Assembly: GCF_019578655.1 (NCBI RefSeq)
Contig: NC_063264.1
Coordinates: 5,270,001 to 5,334,000 of the forward strand
Source: Ricinus communis
Taxonomy: Eukaryota > Streptophyta > Magnoliopsida > Malpighiales > Euphorbiaceae
Length of the DNA stretch: 64,000 nucleotides
Reading direction: 5' to 3'
Shown here: in pieces, positions 12,839 to 23,309 of the stretch
How the letters are laid out: every line of letters starts with the position of its first letter
Numbering within the stretch: position 1 is the first letter of the stretch
Made by a program: the position numbers and the translations under genes
Notes under the pieces: model-generated
The model's input: only the letters and a program-made list of their open reading frames with translations
Told to the model about the DNA's origin: nothing
Database searches by the model: none

Positions 12839-13240
12839 ATGACTTCTTTCATAACACAATATGCTCTAATTGTGTTTGTGTTGCTAATCTCAACATGCGA
12901 TGCCTTTCTCCTTCCTAACAAAGCCACTGTTCGAGTGATCAATGGATTAGAAGGAAATATAGATCTTAGACTCCGTTGCAAGTCTAAAAATACTGATTTT
13001 GGTGACAAAGTACTGGCGAACCAACAATCTTTTGAGTTTAAGTTTCGTCCTAATTTTTTTAGGACTACATTATACTTTTGCAGTTTCGGATGGCAAGGAG
13101 TGACTCAAAAGTTTGATATATATGTTAACGACAGAGATGATCACAAATGCGACACATGCGTCTGGCTGATAAAACAAAAAGGTCCATGTTTGTTAAATAA
13201 AAAGACTAAGCAACACGATATATGCTATAAATGGAATTAG
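12839..13240 (+). CDS. S-protein homologue (SPH), secreted, gene X
   Basis: Intronless, 133 residues. Residues 1-22 are a hydrophobic signal peptide ending CDA. The mature domain shows ATVRVINGLEGN, RCKSKN with Cys47, SFEFKFRPNFF, TLYFCSFGW (Gly84-Trp85), FDIYVNDRDDHKCDTC, KGPC and the terminal HDICYKWN. These are the Cys and aromatic positions expected of the S1 family fold. It is nearly identical to the gene at 17835: three differences, Phe4/Ser, Leu15/Phe and Gly87/Glu. Its mature domain is also the source type of the partial units in the array at 18.4-20.9 kb. No break is seen and core promoter elements are present, so it is probably functional. The biological role is unknown. Confidence 0.9.
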   Translation: MTSFITQYALIVFVLLISTCDAFLLPNKATVRVINGLEGNIDLRLRCKSKNTDFGDKVLANQQSFEFKFRPNFFRTTLYFCSFGWQGVTQKFDIYVNDRDDHKCDTCVWLIKQKGPCLLNKKTKQHDICYKWN

Positions 13241-13425
13241 AAGGAAGTCTAATAACATTGTTTGTATTGCTTGTCTTTTACTTCATACCTATAATAAGAG
13301 ATCTATGACAAGAATTATGTAATATTCATAAGATTTTTTTTTTCATATCTTTGTAACGGTCAGTTTAAAGTACTCTTCTTTTGTATTTCGTTATATTATT
13401 TTATTACAATAATATTATCCTTTAT

Positions 13426-14107
13426 ATTTATTGGAATATTAAAGTAAATTAAGGCTTTTAGGTCTTCTTTTCGATGGAATTTTTTTTTCTCTAACATTAT
13501 ACATAGCAATGATGGAAGTTATTTAAAAAAAAAAAAGAAAGATAATTAAAGGGAAGAGAAGAGAAAATATTTATCCTATTGTGTTTGATTATATAAAAAT
13601 TTTCATTACAGGGAAGGGAGGGCAATTAATTAATTTTGGATTTTTTATTATAATAATAGAGATAAAATAATTAATAAAATTTTAATTTTTTTTATGAGTT
13701 TAAGTTTTTTACATTATAAATTAGGATTTAATCAAATTTTAATTTTACAAGGAGAAAGAAGGGGAATCATTTCTTTTCAATTCTTTTCTCTTCTTAAAAT
13801 ATCTTATTTGTCAAACACAATTAAAACTAATTCTTCATCTATTCGTTTCTCTTTCTTTTAGATCACCTTTCATCCATGCATAATGTAAGAGATAAAAAAC
13901 TCACTTCTAATAAACCGAGGGGCAAATTTAGTAATATATTTAAAAATTTGTCCCTTAATCTCAAGATATTAAGAAAAAAAATAGTAAAAACATTATATGC
14001 CACATCAGACAATGAAGATTTTGAAATAGTATAGAAGAAATATTTAACATTTGCCCTAATCAAAATGACTTATTTCATCAACCAATATACTAGTGTTGTT
14101 ATTCACA
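13426..14107. other. AT-rich intergenic DNA
   Basis: No gene seen. It contains purine-rich and oligo-A tracts. A minus-strand open frame at 13863-14063 has no recognisable features. Confidence 0.5.
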
Positions 14108-14214
14108 ACATGGAAAGAGCGGTTCGAATGGTTTGATATTATGACGAAAGCAGGGATTACAGTAAATGAGTTGATTACATGTGACCGAAACAAAGTAAAA
14201 AGAAAAGGATATTA
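14108..14214 (+). pseudogene. SPH gene fragment (relic of the 10.87-kb gene)
   Basis: It matches the 3' half of the SPH gene at 10869 (CGGTTCGAATGGTTTGATAT, then GCAGGGATTACAGTAAATG), but has a one-base loss after TTTGATAT. About 60 bp covering the Cys-pair and GPC region are also deleted. Similarity continues into the 3' UTR (TTTTTCTGGAAATAAAT, then AGGCATAGT). It has no start and no usable frame. Confidence 0.85.
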
Positions 14215-14769
14215 AAGTTTGCTTGATTTGTGTTCATTTTATTTTTCTGGAAATAAATCAAAGCCATATGTTAAAATTATCGAAGATCCAAATTGTTTGA
14301 ATATATATTTTGTTCACTCGTTCTACCAATTAGGCATAGTATGATAGGAACAATTCAGACAAGTTTAAAGGAATATTTTATAGTATGGATTGGAAATTCT
14401 ACGTCAATAAAATAACAATTTAATTAAAAATTAAAAAAAATTGAATAATAAATTAGTAGTTTTATTTTCTTAATTATTAATAAATCTTTAGTGGGTATAA
14501 ATTTTTTATTAGTTTATATTTTCTATATATTGACTCTTATTGGATTGTCATACTATATCGGCTAACATAAAAAATGATAATAATATAATTTTTTTAGTGT
14601 AAATACACATTCTATTATCGGTCTATTTATTGAACAACTAATTTTTAAATTCCACATGTTAGAAACAAATTCAGAGTGATAGCATAAAGAGTAGACATGC
14701 CTATTACTCAAACTAACTCTTCATGGTCATCGGTTATTACGATAATTTTAAAAAGGAAAATTTAATTAA

Positions 14770-16370
14770 GAAATTTTGATCGGATCGTCAAAATCTTTTA
14801 AAATAAATTACTGATTTTCTAAATTAACTTGTAAAAATAGTGAAACTAGGTTGAATTCCAATAGATCCAATGTGAATAGATTTTCAAAATTAAATAACAA
14901 AAATAGGGGGTTTGAATCATTGAACTAAAATTATAAATAAAAAAATAATAAAAGCTGAATATTAAAGTAAATAAAAATCAATCTTACCAAATTTTTCAAT
15001 TTAAGAGTGCAAATTCCATCCGATCATAATTCTGATCATAGGAATAAATATCAATTTTTCTATTCAAGTACTTAGTATACTTATTTGGAAAAGCCGCAAC
15101 AAGTGTAAATTCTCTTAATATAATTGACTCAAACATAGCATCCAAATCAAAACTTACCATTAATCAGTTGGGCACAATAGCGTTCCATATCAACTCAATG
15201 ATAGCATTAAGAATAATGAGAATGACTAAATCAATATTAATTAATCCAGATAGCTGCAATTGAATTAATCTTGTTTCCTTATTTTCTTAGAACCTATCAT
15301 GCAACCTATGTAATTCGGAAAGGCTGCAATCACACACACATGAACCAATTCATTGTTAGTTGTGTCAATCGTTCATGACAATTACGGATCACAACTCAAG
15401 GATAACAATAGAAAAATCAATATCAAATTGAGTCGTCAGTTCAATCAATATTAAAAATTTATAAACAATAAAGACAAAAAATAAAGAATACTTGAATTAA
15501 AGAAGAAATTCTGTTAAGCACAAAGCCTCATAAAATCACAATAAGAACTTATTCACTCTTGAATGAGAAATTAAAAGCTTAGCCACACATGGTGGAGTAA
15601 AAATTCACAAGAGTTGTAGGGAATAAAGGAAGAAAATAAAAAATATAAAAGCTCAAAGCCATCCCCCTTTTGTAAAACTAGCCTCCTTATATAGAAAGTC
15701 AAACCTAAATTCTAATAAAATAATCCATATCCAGAAAGAAATAAACTTCTTATATAATTTTAATCCCATAAAAAAAGCTAAAATAAAAGAAAATCTAAAC
15801 AAATAAAGCCTTACATATTGTAGGACACAGTTTTCTTTATTCAGCACTTCCAAAATAAAAAACATAACACAAAAGTCCACGAATTTAACTTAAAAAATTT
15901 GAGATTCTCTTCAACAGATTTTAGCAGCTCATAGATTGTAGGGTGTGGTCACGCCTTGTTGAAAATGAGATTGTGCATACATTTTCACTTTTCCTCCAAA
16001 AGACTTGATTTTTGATAAGTGGTGCTTTAAAATATGTTTTTAAGCTGAATTCTGCTGAATCCTTAACATTTCACCACATAGATCAGAACAAACACAATTT
16101 TCACAATTAAACATAATATCCAATCAAAATATAAGGGAATTAAACACAATAAGTATAACTATTTATGATCTATCAAATTCTTACATAAATTTGGTATATA
16201 CATCACAATTAATAATAAAGTAACACTTATGTATGAATTTTTTATATTTTAGTATTAAATAATTGATACGTTATATGATTTAAAACTAATAAATATATAT
16301 TAATTATCTATCGATTTGATGTATAGGTAAAAACATACACTAAGTTTAGACAAAAAAGAAATTTAATTTA
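14770..16370. other. About 1.6 kb inserted in a duplicated segment, unclassified
   Basis: When 11.1-12.8 kb is laid against 14.1-16.8 kb, similarity breaks near 14770 (after GGAAAATTTAATTAAG) and resumes near 16370 (AAATTTATCCAAATTCTTAT). The insert has no long coding frame. Its right end includes a MITE-like repeat. Its text resembles the non-coding part of a retroelement, but no LTR pair, primer site or target duplication was found. Confidence 0.5.
16188..16348. repeat. MITE-like dispersed repeat, copy 2
   Basis: It begins TTTGGTATATACATCAC and ends AACATACACTAAGTTT. The ends are imperfect inverted repeats around (A)ACTTAGTGTATG / AATTTGGTATATAC. It aligns over its length with 38225-38385. 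Confidence 0.55.
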
Positions 16371-16859
16371 ATATTACAAAATTTATCCAAATTCTTATTT
16401 TGTATTTTTAGGCTATAAAATTCCAATATTACTTTATATTTTTAATTCAATGTGAGTCCGTGTAGGCAATATTAACATTCCCATAGTTAAAGTTTTTCTT
16501 TTAATTTGTCATTTGGTTGAGTTTGACTTATCGAGAAGGAAAGTACATTTATCTTTATTTATTTGGAAACAATGAACTGTATTAATAAAAAAAGACAGTT
16601 AAATCGCATCAGATAACCATAGCCTGCAGAATTTGTCACCAAATCTATAAGGAATGTGAACATATACAAATTCCACGAATTAAGCAAGTAAATTATGGTA
16701 AAATCATTACTACCTTCGTTGACCAAGGTTTTGCCAATTTTATGGCATGCAGCAGAGGCAAGTAACATGGTACTTATAAAAACTTCAATCGGACAAGTAC
16801 CTAAGAACCCATATCCATAAGAAATTAATCACTAGCAAGAGTGAGTAGTAATACTAATC

Positions 16860-17266
16860 ACGAGTTCTTTCATTAGACAATGTGTTCTAATGATGTTTGT
16901 GTTACTAACAGCGACAACATGCTACGCCAGTATATTTAAAGAAGAGTTCCATGTTCGTGTCACTAACGGATTAGTTGGAGAGTTGCATCTTCAACTTCAT
17001 TGCAAGTCCAAAAATGATGATTTTCGCCTCAAATTACTCCATTTCTAAGAATCTTTTGAGTTTCCAGTTTCGTTCTAACTACGTTGTACTTTTGCAGCAT
17101 GGCATGGAAAGGAGAGTTTCATTGGTTTGATATCCATGTAGCTAAAAGAGATGAGTCCAAATGCAAAGAATGTTTTTGGCTGGTAAATAAGAACGGTCCT
17201 TGCTTGTTCAATGTTACGTCAAGTGAGTGTGATTTATGTTTCCAGTGGAACAAGCAAAACATCTAA
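16860..17266 (+). pseudogene. SPH pseudogene with lost start codon
   Basis: It lines up with the SPH coding sequences along its whole length, starting from a promoter with TATAAAA at 16775. The start position carries ACG (16860-16862) where the neighbours have ATG. An in-frame TAA lies at codon 63 (17046-17048), followed by a frame change and loss of several codons before the CSMAW segment. From 17084 on the frame is open again: Cys pair CKEC, NGPC, and terminal CFQWNKQNI. An ATG at codon 11 could start only a fragment ending at the TAA. The mature sequence differs clearly from gene X, so this was once a separate SPH gene. Confidence 0.88.
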
Positions 17267-17730
17267 TTTGATTTTCACTTTTGTTTATGTAATAAATTAC
17301 CTTCTTGAGGCCCTTCGTTTAGTTTTAATTTGGTTTCTTTCCCTTCTATTGAAAGAAAGAATTTTAAGTTTTGTTATTAGCTTTTAAATCAGAGAAGAAT
17401 ATGCGGAGTCACGACCATTAAGGAAGAGTCTTTAGCGACTTTGTCTCTTATAAAATATTTCTTACTTTTTAAATAATCACCAGTAGATGATAACGTGGAA
17501 ATCCTTCCTAATTTGAAATATTCAGAGTAGAGCATGCAACGATTAATCATCGATCATAAGAAATCAAGCAACCATATGTCAGAACATCAAGGAATAAAAA
17601 AAGAAAAGAAAAAGGAAGAAATCTATTAATAGTTAATACCCAAACAACAACAAATGAAATCTATTAATGTAGGGAACAAATGAATGGACAAAGAATTACT
17701 AATGCTAATTAAGGTTTTGCCATTTTTAGG

Positions 17731-17766
17731 CCAATGGACACCAGCGTCCGGATTTCATCTATAAAA
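17731..17766 (+). promoter_or_regulatory. CCAAT and TATA boxes of SPH gene Y
   Basis: CCAAT at 17731-17735 and TATAAAA at 17760-17766, 75 bp before the ATG at 17835. The layout is the same as in gene X. Confidence 0.6.
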
Positions 17767-17834
17767 ACTCAATACGGCAGAAACACAAGAACCCATCTCA
17801 CAAAAATCATCACAGTTAGAACAATATTGTAATC

Positions 17835-18236
17835 ATGACTTCTTCCATAACACAATATGCTCTAATTGTGTTTGTGTTTCTAATCTCAACATGCGATGCC
17901 TTTCTCCTTCCTAACAAAGCCACTGTTCGAGTGATCAATGGATTAGAAGGAAATATAGATCTTAGACTCCGTTGCAAGTCTAAAAATACTGATTTTGGTG
18001 ACAAAGTACTGGCGAACCAACAATCTTTTGAGTTTAAGTTTCGTCCTAATTTTTTTAGGACTACATTATACTTTTGCAGTTTCGGATGGCAAGAAGTGAC
18101 TCAAAAGTTTGATATATATGTTAACGACAGAGATGATCACAAATGCGACACATGCGTCTGGCTGATAAAACAAAAAGGTCCATGTTTGTTAAATAAAAAG
18201 ACTAAGCAGCACGATATATGCTATAAATGGAATTAG
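17835..18236 (+). CDS. S-protein homologue (SPH), secreted, gene Y
   Basis: Intronless, 133 residues, with signal peptide at residues 1-22. The S1-family motifs match gene X (RCKSKN, YFCSFGW, CDTC, KGPC, CYKWN) and three residues differ. It is the first and only full-length member of a head-to-tail series: downstream, five partial copies of its mature domain follow at 510-511 bp spacing with no promoter or signal peptide of their own. Any read-through transcript from this promoter would carry those units in its 3' region. It is probably functional; the ligand or partner is unknown. Confidence 0.9.
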   Translation: MTSSITQYALIVFVFLISTCDAFLLPNKATVRVINGLEGNIDLRLRCKSKNTDFGDKVLANQQSFEFKFRPNFFRTTLYFCSFGWQEVTQKFDIYVNDRDDHKCDTCVWLIKQKGPCLLNKKTKQHDICYKWN

Positions 18237-18419
18237 AAGGAAGTCTAATAACATTGTTTGTATTGCTTGTCTTTTACTTCATACCTATAGTAAGAGATCT
18301 ATGAGAAGAATTATGTAATATTCATAAGATTATTTTTTTTTTCATATCTTTGTAACGGTCAGTTTAAAGTACTCTTCTTTTGTATTTCGTTATATTATTT
18401 TATTACAATAATATTATCC

Positions 18420-18748
18420 TTCCTAACAAAGCCACTGTCCGAGTGATCAATGGATTAGAAGGAAATATATATATTAGACTCCGTTGCAAGTCTAAAAATA
18501 CTAATTTTGGTGACAAAGTACTGGCGAACCAACAATCTTTTGAGTTTAAGTTTCGTCCTAATTTTTTTAGGACTACATTATACTTTTGCAGTTTCGGATG
18601 GCAAGGAGTGACTCAAAAGTTTGATATATATGTTAACGACAGAGATGATCACAAATGCGACACATGCGTCTGGCTGATAAAATAAAAAGGTCCATGTTTG
18701 TTAAATAAAAAGACTAAGCAGCATGATATATGCTATAAATGGAATTAG
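18420..18748 (+). pseudogene. Partial SPH unit T1
   Basis: Mature SPH domain without signal peptide. A CAA-to-TAA stop at 18683-18685 removes the KGPC and CYKWN end, although the bases for both are still present downstream. One Asp is replaced by Tyr (GNIYIRL). Confidence 0.85.
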
Positions 18749-18929
18749 AAGGAAGTCTAATAACATTGTTTGTATTGCTTGTCTTTTACTTCATACCTAT
18801 AGTAAGAGATCTATGATAAGAATTATGTAATATTCATAAGATTATTTTTTTTTCATATCTTTGTAACGGTCAGTTTAAAGTACTCTTCTTTTGTATTTCG
18901 TTATATTATTTTATTACAATAATATTATC

Positions 18930-19257
18930 CTTCCTAACAAAGCCACTGTCCGAGTGATCAATGGATTAGAAGGAAATATAGATATTAGACTCCGTTGCAA
19001 GTCTAAAAATACTGATTTTGGTGACAAAGTACTGGCGAACCAACAATCTTTTGAGTTTAAGTTTCGTCCTAATTTTTTAGGACTACATTATACTTTTGCA
19101 GTTTCGAATGGCAAGGAGTGATCAAAAGTTTGATATATATATTAACGACAGAGATGATCACAAATGCGACACATGCGTCTGGCTGATAAAACAAAAAGGT
19201 CCATGTTTGTTAAATAAAAAGACTAAGCAGCACGATATATGCTATAAATGGAATTAG
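18930..19257 (+). pseudogene. Partial SPH unit T2
   Basis: Mature SPH domain without signal peptide. It has one-base deletions in the T-run near 19072 and in GTGATCAAAAG near 19120. Each shifts the frame. Confidence 0.85.
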
Positions 19258-19440
19258 AAGGAAGTCTAATAACATTGTTTGTATTGCTTGTCTTTTACTT
19301 CATACCTATAGTAAGAGATCTATGATAAGAATTATGTAATATTCATAAGATTATTTTTTTTTTCATATCTTTGTAACGGTCAGTTTAAAGTACTCTTCTT
19401 TTGTATTTCGTTATATTATTTTATTACAATAATATTATCC

Positions 19441-19769
19441 TTCCTAACAAAGCCACTGTCCGAGTGATCAATGGATTAGAAGGAAATATAGATATTAGAC
19501 TCCGTTGCAAGTCTAAAAATACTGATTTTGGTGACAAAGTACTGGCGAACCAACAATCTTTTGAGTTTAAGTTTCGTCCTAATTTTTTTAGGACTACATT
19601 ATACTTTTGCAGTTTCGGATGGCAAGGAGTGACTCAAAAGTTTGATATATATGTTAACGACAGAGATGATCACAAATGCGACACATGCGTCTGGCTGATA
19701 AAACAAAAAGGTCCATGTTTGTTAAATAAAAAGACTAAGCAGCATGATATATGCTATAAATGGAATTAG
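19441..19769 (+). pseudogene. Partial SPH unit T3, open frame without start codon
   Basis: The whole mature SPH domain is open and free of lesions, ending in the CYKWN stop as in genes X and Y. The open frame reaches upstream only to a TTG in the previous unit's 3' UTR (19401), with no ATG, so translation is not expected unless it is joined by splicing. Confidence 0.85.
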
Positions 19770-19950
19770 AAGGAAGTCTAATAACATTGTTTGTATTGCT
19801 TGTCTTTTACTTCATACCTATAGTAAGAAATCTATGATAAGAATTATGTAATATTCATAAGATTATTTTTTTTTCATATCTTTGTAACGGTCAGTTTAAA
19901 GTACTCTTCTTTTGTATTTCGTTATATTATTTTATTACAATAATATTATC

Positions 19951-20280
19951 CTTCCTAACAAAGCCACTGTCCGAGTGATCAATGGATTAGAAGGAAATAT
20001 AGATATTAGACTCCGTTGCAAGTCTAAAAATACTGATTTTGGTGACAAAGTACTGGCGAACCAACAATCTTTTGAGTTTAAGTTTCGTCCTAATTTTTTT
20101 AGGACTACATTATACTTTTACAGTTTCGGATGGCAAGGAGTGACTCAAAAGTTTGATATATATGTTAACGACAGAGATGATCACAAATGCGACACATGCG
20201 TCTGGCTGATAAAACAAAAAGGTCCATGTTTGTTAAATAAAAAGACTAAGCAGCACGATATATGCTATAAATGGAATTAG
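19951..20280 (+). pseudogene. Partial SPH unit T4, open frame, conserved Cys lost
   Basis: The mature domain is open as in T3, but the family Cys in TLYFCSFGW is Tyr (TGC to TAC near 20119). It has no ATG in frame. Confidence 0.85.
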
Positions 20281-20461
20281 AAGGAAGTCTAATAACATTG
20301 TTTGTATTGCTTGTCTTTTACTTCATACCTATAGTAAGAGATCTATGATAAGAATTATGTAATATTCATAAGATTATTTTTTTTTCATATCTTTGTAACA
20401 GTCAGTTTAAAGTACTCTTCTTTTGTATTTCGTTATATTATTTTATTACAATAATATTATC

Positions 20462-20790
20462 CTTCCTAACAAAGCCACTGTCCGAGTGATCAATGGATTA
20501 GAAGGAAATATAGATATTAGACTCCGTTGCAAGTCTAAAAATACTGATTTTGGTGACAAAGTATTGGCAAACCAACAATCTTTGAGTTTAAGTTTCGTCC
20601 TAACTTATTTAAAACTACATTATACTTTTGCAGTTTTGGATGGCAAGGAGTAACTCAAAAGTTTGATATATATGTTAACGACAGAGATGATCACAAATGC
20701 GACACATGCATCTGGCTGATAAAATAAAAAGGTCCATGTTTGTTCAACAAAAAGACTAAGCAGCACGATATATGCTATAGATAGAATTAG
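20462..20790 (+). pseudogene. Partial SPH unit T5, most decayed
   Basis: It has a one-base deletion in TCTTTGAG near 20580, TAA near 20725 at the same codon as in T1, and TAG in place of the final Trp (20782-20784), plus scattered substitutions. It is the terminal unit; the repeat pattern stops after its altered 3' UTR. Confidence 0.85.
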
Positions 20791-20930
20791 AAGGAAGTCT
20801 AATTAATATTGTTTGAATTGCTTGTCTTTTATTTCATACCTACAATATGAGATCTATGACAAGAATTATGTAATATTCATAAGATTGTTTCATCTTCCTA
20901 TATTTGTAACGGTTGATTTCATGTCCAATA

Positions 20931-21975
20931 TGAAGGCATGCGCCTATATAAAAAATTCATTTCTAATAAACTAACAATTATATAAGAAATATAATTATTA
21001 ATTTTGAAAATATGATAATCATATGACATTTTTGGGCATTTTGAATGAAATTACAAATTAAATTTAAAATGGTTGAAAAATTACAAATAGTTTTCTTCAT
21101 TAAAGTGGTACGGATCTAAAGTTATTGTCCAGTTTTTGTTTCAATTTTATGTACAAAATAAAATAATGAAATCAAAAGCTTGGTTGAAAGCAGTGAAAAA
21201 TGATGCAACCAAATATGGATTGGAATGAAAAATGTAATTGAGTTTAATTATTATTATTTTTGGTGGCAATGAAAATAGGGTTTTGTGCAACGAAATACAA
21301 TAATTATTTTTACCTATAGTAATGGTATATAAAAGATAAGTAAAACTTGTTTACTTTGGTTATCGGATGTTGAAATTGGTAAGCGGTCATTAGGAATCCA
21401 TCTGGTTGAAATTCTGGTTTATCAAAAAGAAAAGCAATTTTTGTTTTGTGCGAGATAGGAAATTAGAGTAGTTTCAGAGAATTACAGAACTTATCACCAT
21501 GCAGGATATCTTTCTATAATTGTAAATTTCTTCTTCTTGTTTTCATTTTAATTGCTCATTTTTAAAGGAAAATAATGCATTTATTCTATCATATGTAAAT
21601 TATGATATTAAAAAAAAATGGATGGTGCGTTTTTGTTTTTTGTTTTTAGGGAAACAAGATGGAATCGTTAATGAAAATAATAGAGGAAAAGTTGTCCTGA
21701 TCAGAGAAAGAAATTACAGTAATAGATTTCTTACCATTGAATAAAAAAAAAAAAAAAAAGATTTGATTTCTCTATGAAAGGAGTGAGATTTCTTACTATG
21801 TTTTTCTTGCGTTCCATGTCAAACTTGTTACTCAAAGAAGAGTTAAACATGTCGGGAAACATATATTATTAAAGTTGTTTTTAAAAACTGAAAATATATC
21901 AAAAAATTTTCACTTAAAGTTGGCTGGAATATATAAGAAGTCTAATCTAAATTGGACTCACTGTGAGATTTTAGC
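20931..21975. other. AT-rich intergenic DNA
   Basis: No gene or clear repeat seen. Confidence 0.5.
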
Positions 21976-22554
21976 AGATTTATATTGATCAAGCAATTGA
22001 AGTTTCCATTTTGCTTCTGATGTCGTGATTGTTCTCCATTGGTGTCTGCATGTCTTAATGTCCTGATTTCTATAAATTGTTGTGCTGTATGTCCTCGTTT
22101 CACAATTGATTTCTTTTCTAGTATCTTGAAATTAGTGTCTTAACCTATTTCCTTTCATCACCTAGGTCGTAAATCAACTAAGATGAGTGGAGCTTTCATA
22201 AATTTAAGTTTGATCTTGTTATTATTTTGCAAAAATTCAAATTGAGCTCGAATATAATAGTAATAAACTCGAACTGAATTTGAGCTTTTTTTTAGCTTCA
22301 CTTATTAACACTTATTTTAAATTTATTTATTGAATTTAATTTGAGCTTTTAAACTTTGTAGATTAATTTTACAATATAATTTCTATTGACAAATTTAAGT
22401 TTAATTTGTTAATATTGATAAGTTTGTATTAATGAATTCAAACAAAATTTTATCAAATCGAGCTCTGAATAGTTCATAAAAGACTTAATTTATTTATGGT
22501 TCTAAAAATTTATATTAATAGTCCTAATAAATTTCTATATGATTGCAGAATCTG

Positions 22555-22890
22555 TTTCTTTTTTTCTAAAGAAAATACAGCGTCTCATTGTACTTTATAT
22601 TCAAGATTTCATTGAAAATCAGAAGATAGAAGAACATCAGAAGCGATAAGGATCTTGGCACAAAACTAGGCCAATTACAAGAAATCTGACTATTTTTTGC
22701 GGCAGTCTGCTACTCTATTTCCTTCCCGGCTCACATAAACAAAATTCACAGAATGAAACTGAGAGTTTAGCGCCAAAATGTCATGAACCACTGAGGATAC
22801 TTCCCAGGAGATGGTCTCATTGTTACGCTATATTCTACCTTCAAAACATCTACAACGACCACGGTTTAACGTGGTTTTTAGAAAACAAAT
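22555..22890 (-). mobile_element. LINE (non-LTR) fragment, RNase H end
   Basis: On the minus strand, about 22820 down to 22700 translates to an RNase H-like C-terminus of plant LINE ORF2 (motifs ISWEVSS, VHDILALNSQF, VYVSREGNRVADC), then a TAG. Upstream a frame change separates this from VVVDVLK, which would precede it in the family. The 3' end is A-rich on the minus strand. It is a dead 5'-truncated copy. Confidence 0.75.
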
Positions 22891-23218
22891 AGAGGAAAGA
22901 TAAAAACGATTTCATGTTACATCATTATTGTTTTATCTTTATTAGAACAATATCGATATTCTAATGTATTATAGAATTTACTCGCATCTAAGTGGGTGGA
23001 TATTTTTAGTAAAGCATAACTTGTTGACCCTTTAAAGTAACTAATTTATAGTAGAAAATCTCGACATATCCATACCCTATTAAATCAGAATCACAGTTTG
23101 AAATGAAAACAGACAAAAGAGTATAGTTTACGTACATAGAACACTTGGCCTCCATGATTACCGTAAAATATATTTGTAAATAAAACTGAATATTTACAGA
23201 AGCTTTCTTTATACCAGC

Positions 23219-23226
23219 TATAAATA
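23219..23226 (+). promoter_or_regulatory. TATA box of the 23.3-kb SPH gene
   Basis: TATAAATA lies 84 bp before the ATG. The duplicate at 26121 reads TGTAAATA at the aligned place. Confidence 0.6.
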
Positions 23227-23309
23227 ATTCAAACACCAAGAAACTAGAGCAAATAGAAAAAGCCCATTTCAAAAAAGCAATAGAAACACAAAATCACTAT
23301 TCTCTGAAC

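Larger units (their letters stand above)
12580..13425 (+). repeat. Duplicated block carrying an SPH gene, copy X
   Basis: Promoter, coding sequence and 3' UTR are almost identical to 17571-18419. At its right end copy X continues ATCCTTTATATTTATTGG, which appears to be the unrearranged 3' UTR. Copy Y instead jumps at the same point into a tandem array of partial units. Confidence 0.85.
17571..18419 (+). repeat. Duplicated block carrying an SPH gene, copy Y
   Basis: Near-identical to 12580-13425, with small indels in the purine-rich leader. Its right edge is the first array junction: the 3' UTR text ATAATATTATCC runs straight into TTCCTAACAAAGCC, which is mature-SPH coding sequence. Confidence 0.85.
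18420..20930 (+). repeat. Tandem array of five partial SPH units (510-511 bp each)
   Basis: Units start near 18420, 18930, 19441, 19951 and 20462. Each holds the mature SPH domain (from LPNKATV to CYKWN) plus the 3' UTR to ATAATATTATCC, then restarts. The signal peptide and promoter are absent. Units share derived bases that differ from genes X and Y (CTGTCCGAGTG for CTGTTCGAGTG; GATATTAG for GATCTTAG). Units 1-4 are nearly identical. The last unit is more diverged and its 3' UTR ends differently (AGATTGTTTCATCTTCC). No start codon lies in frame between the last stop and the domain in any unit. Confidence 0.93.

Noticed and set aside
18380..19912. Short hydrophobic N-terminus (from a TTG in the 3' UTR) on each array unit as a new signal peptide
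   Set aside because: It begins at TTG, not ATG, and the text is the copied 3' UTR of the previous unit. No initiation signal supports it.
18420..20930. CRISPR-like periodicity
   Set aside because: The repeat unit is 510 bp of coding and UTR sequence with no spacers, in plant DNA. It is a gene-fragment array.
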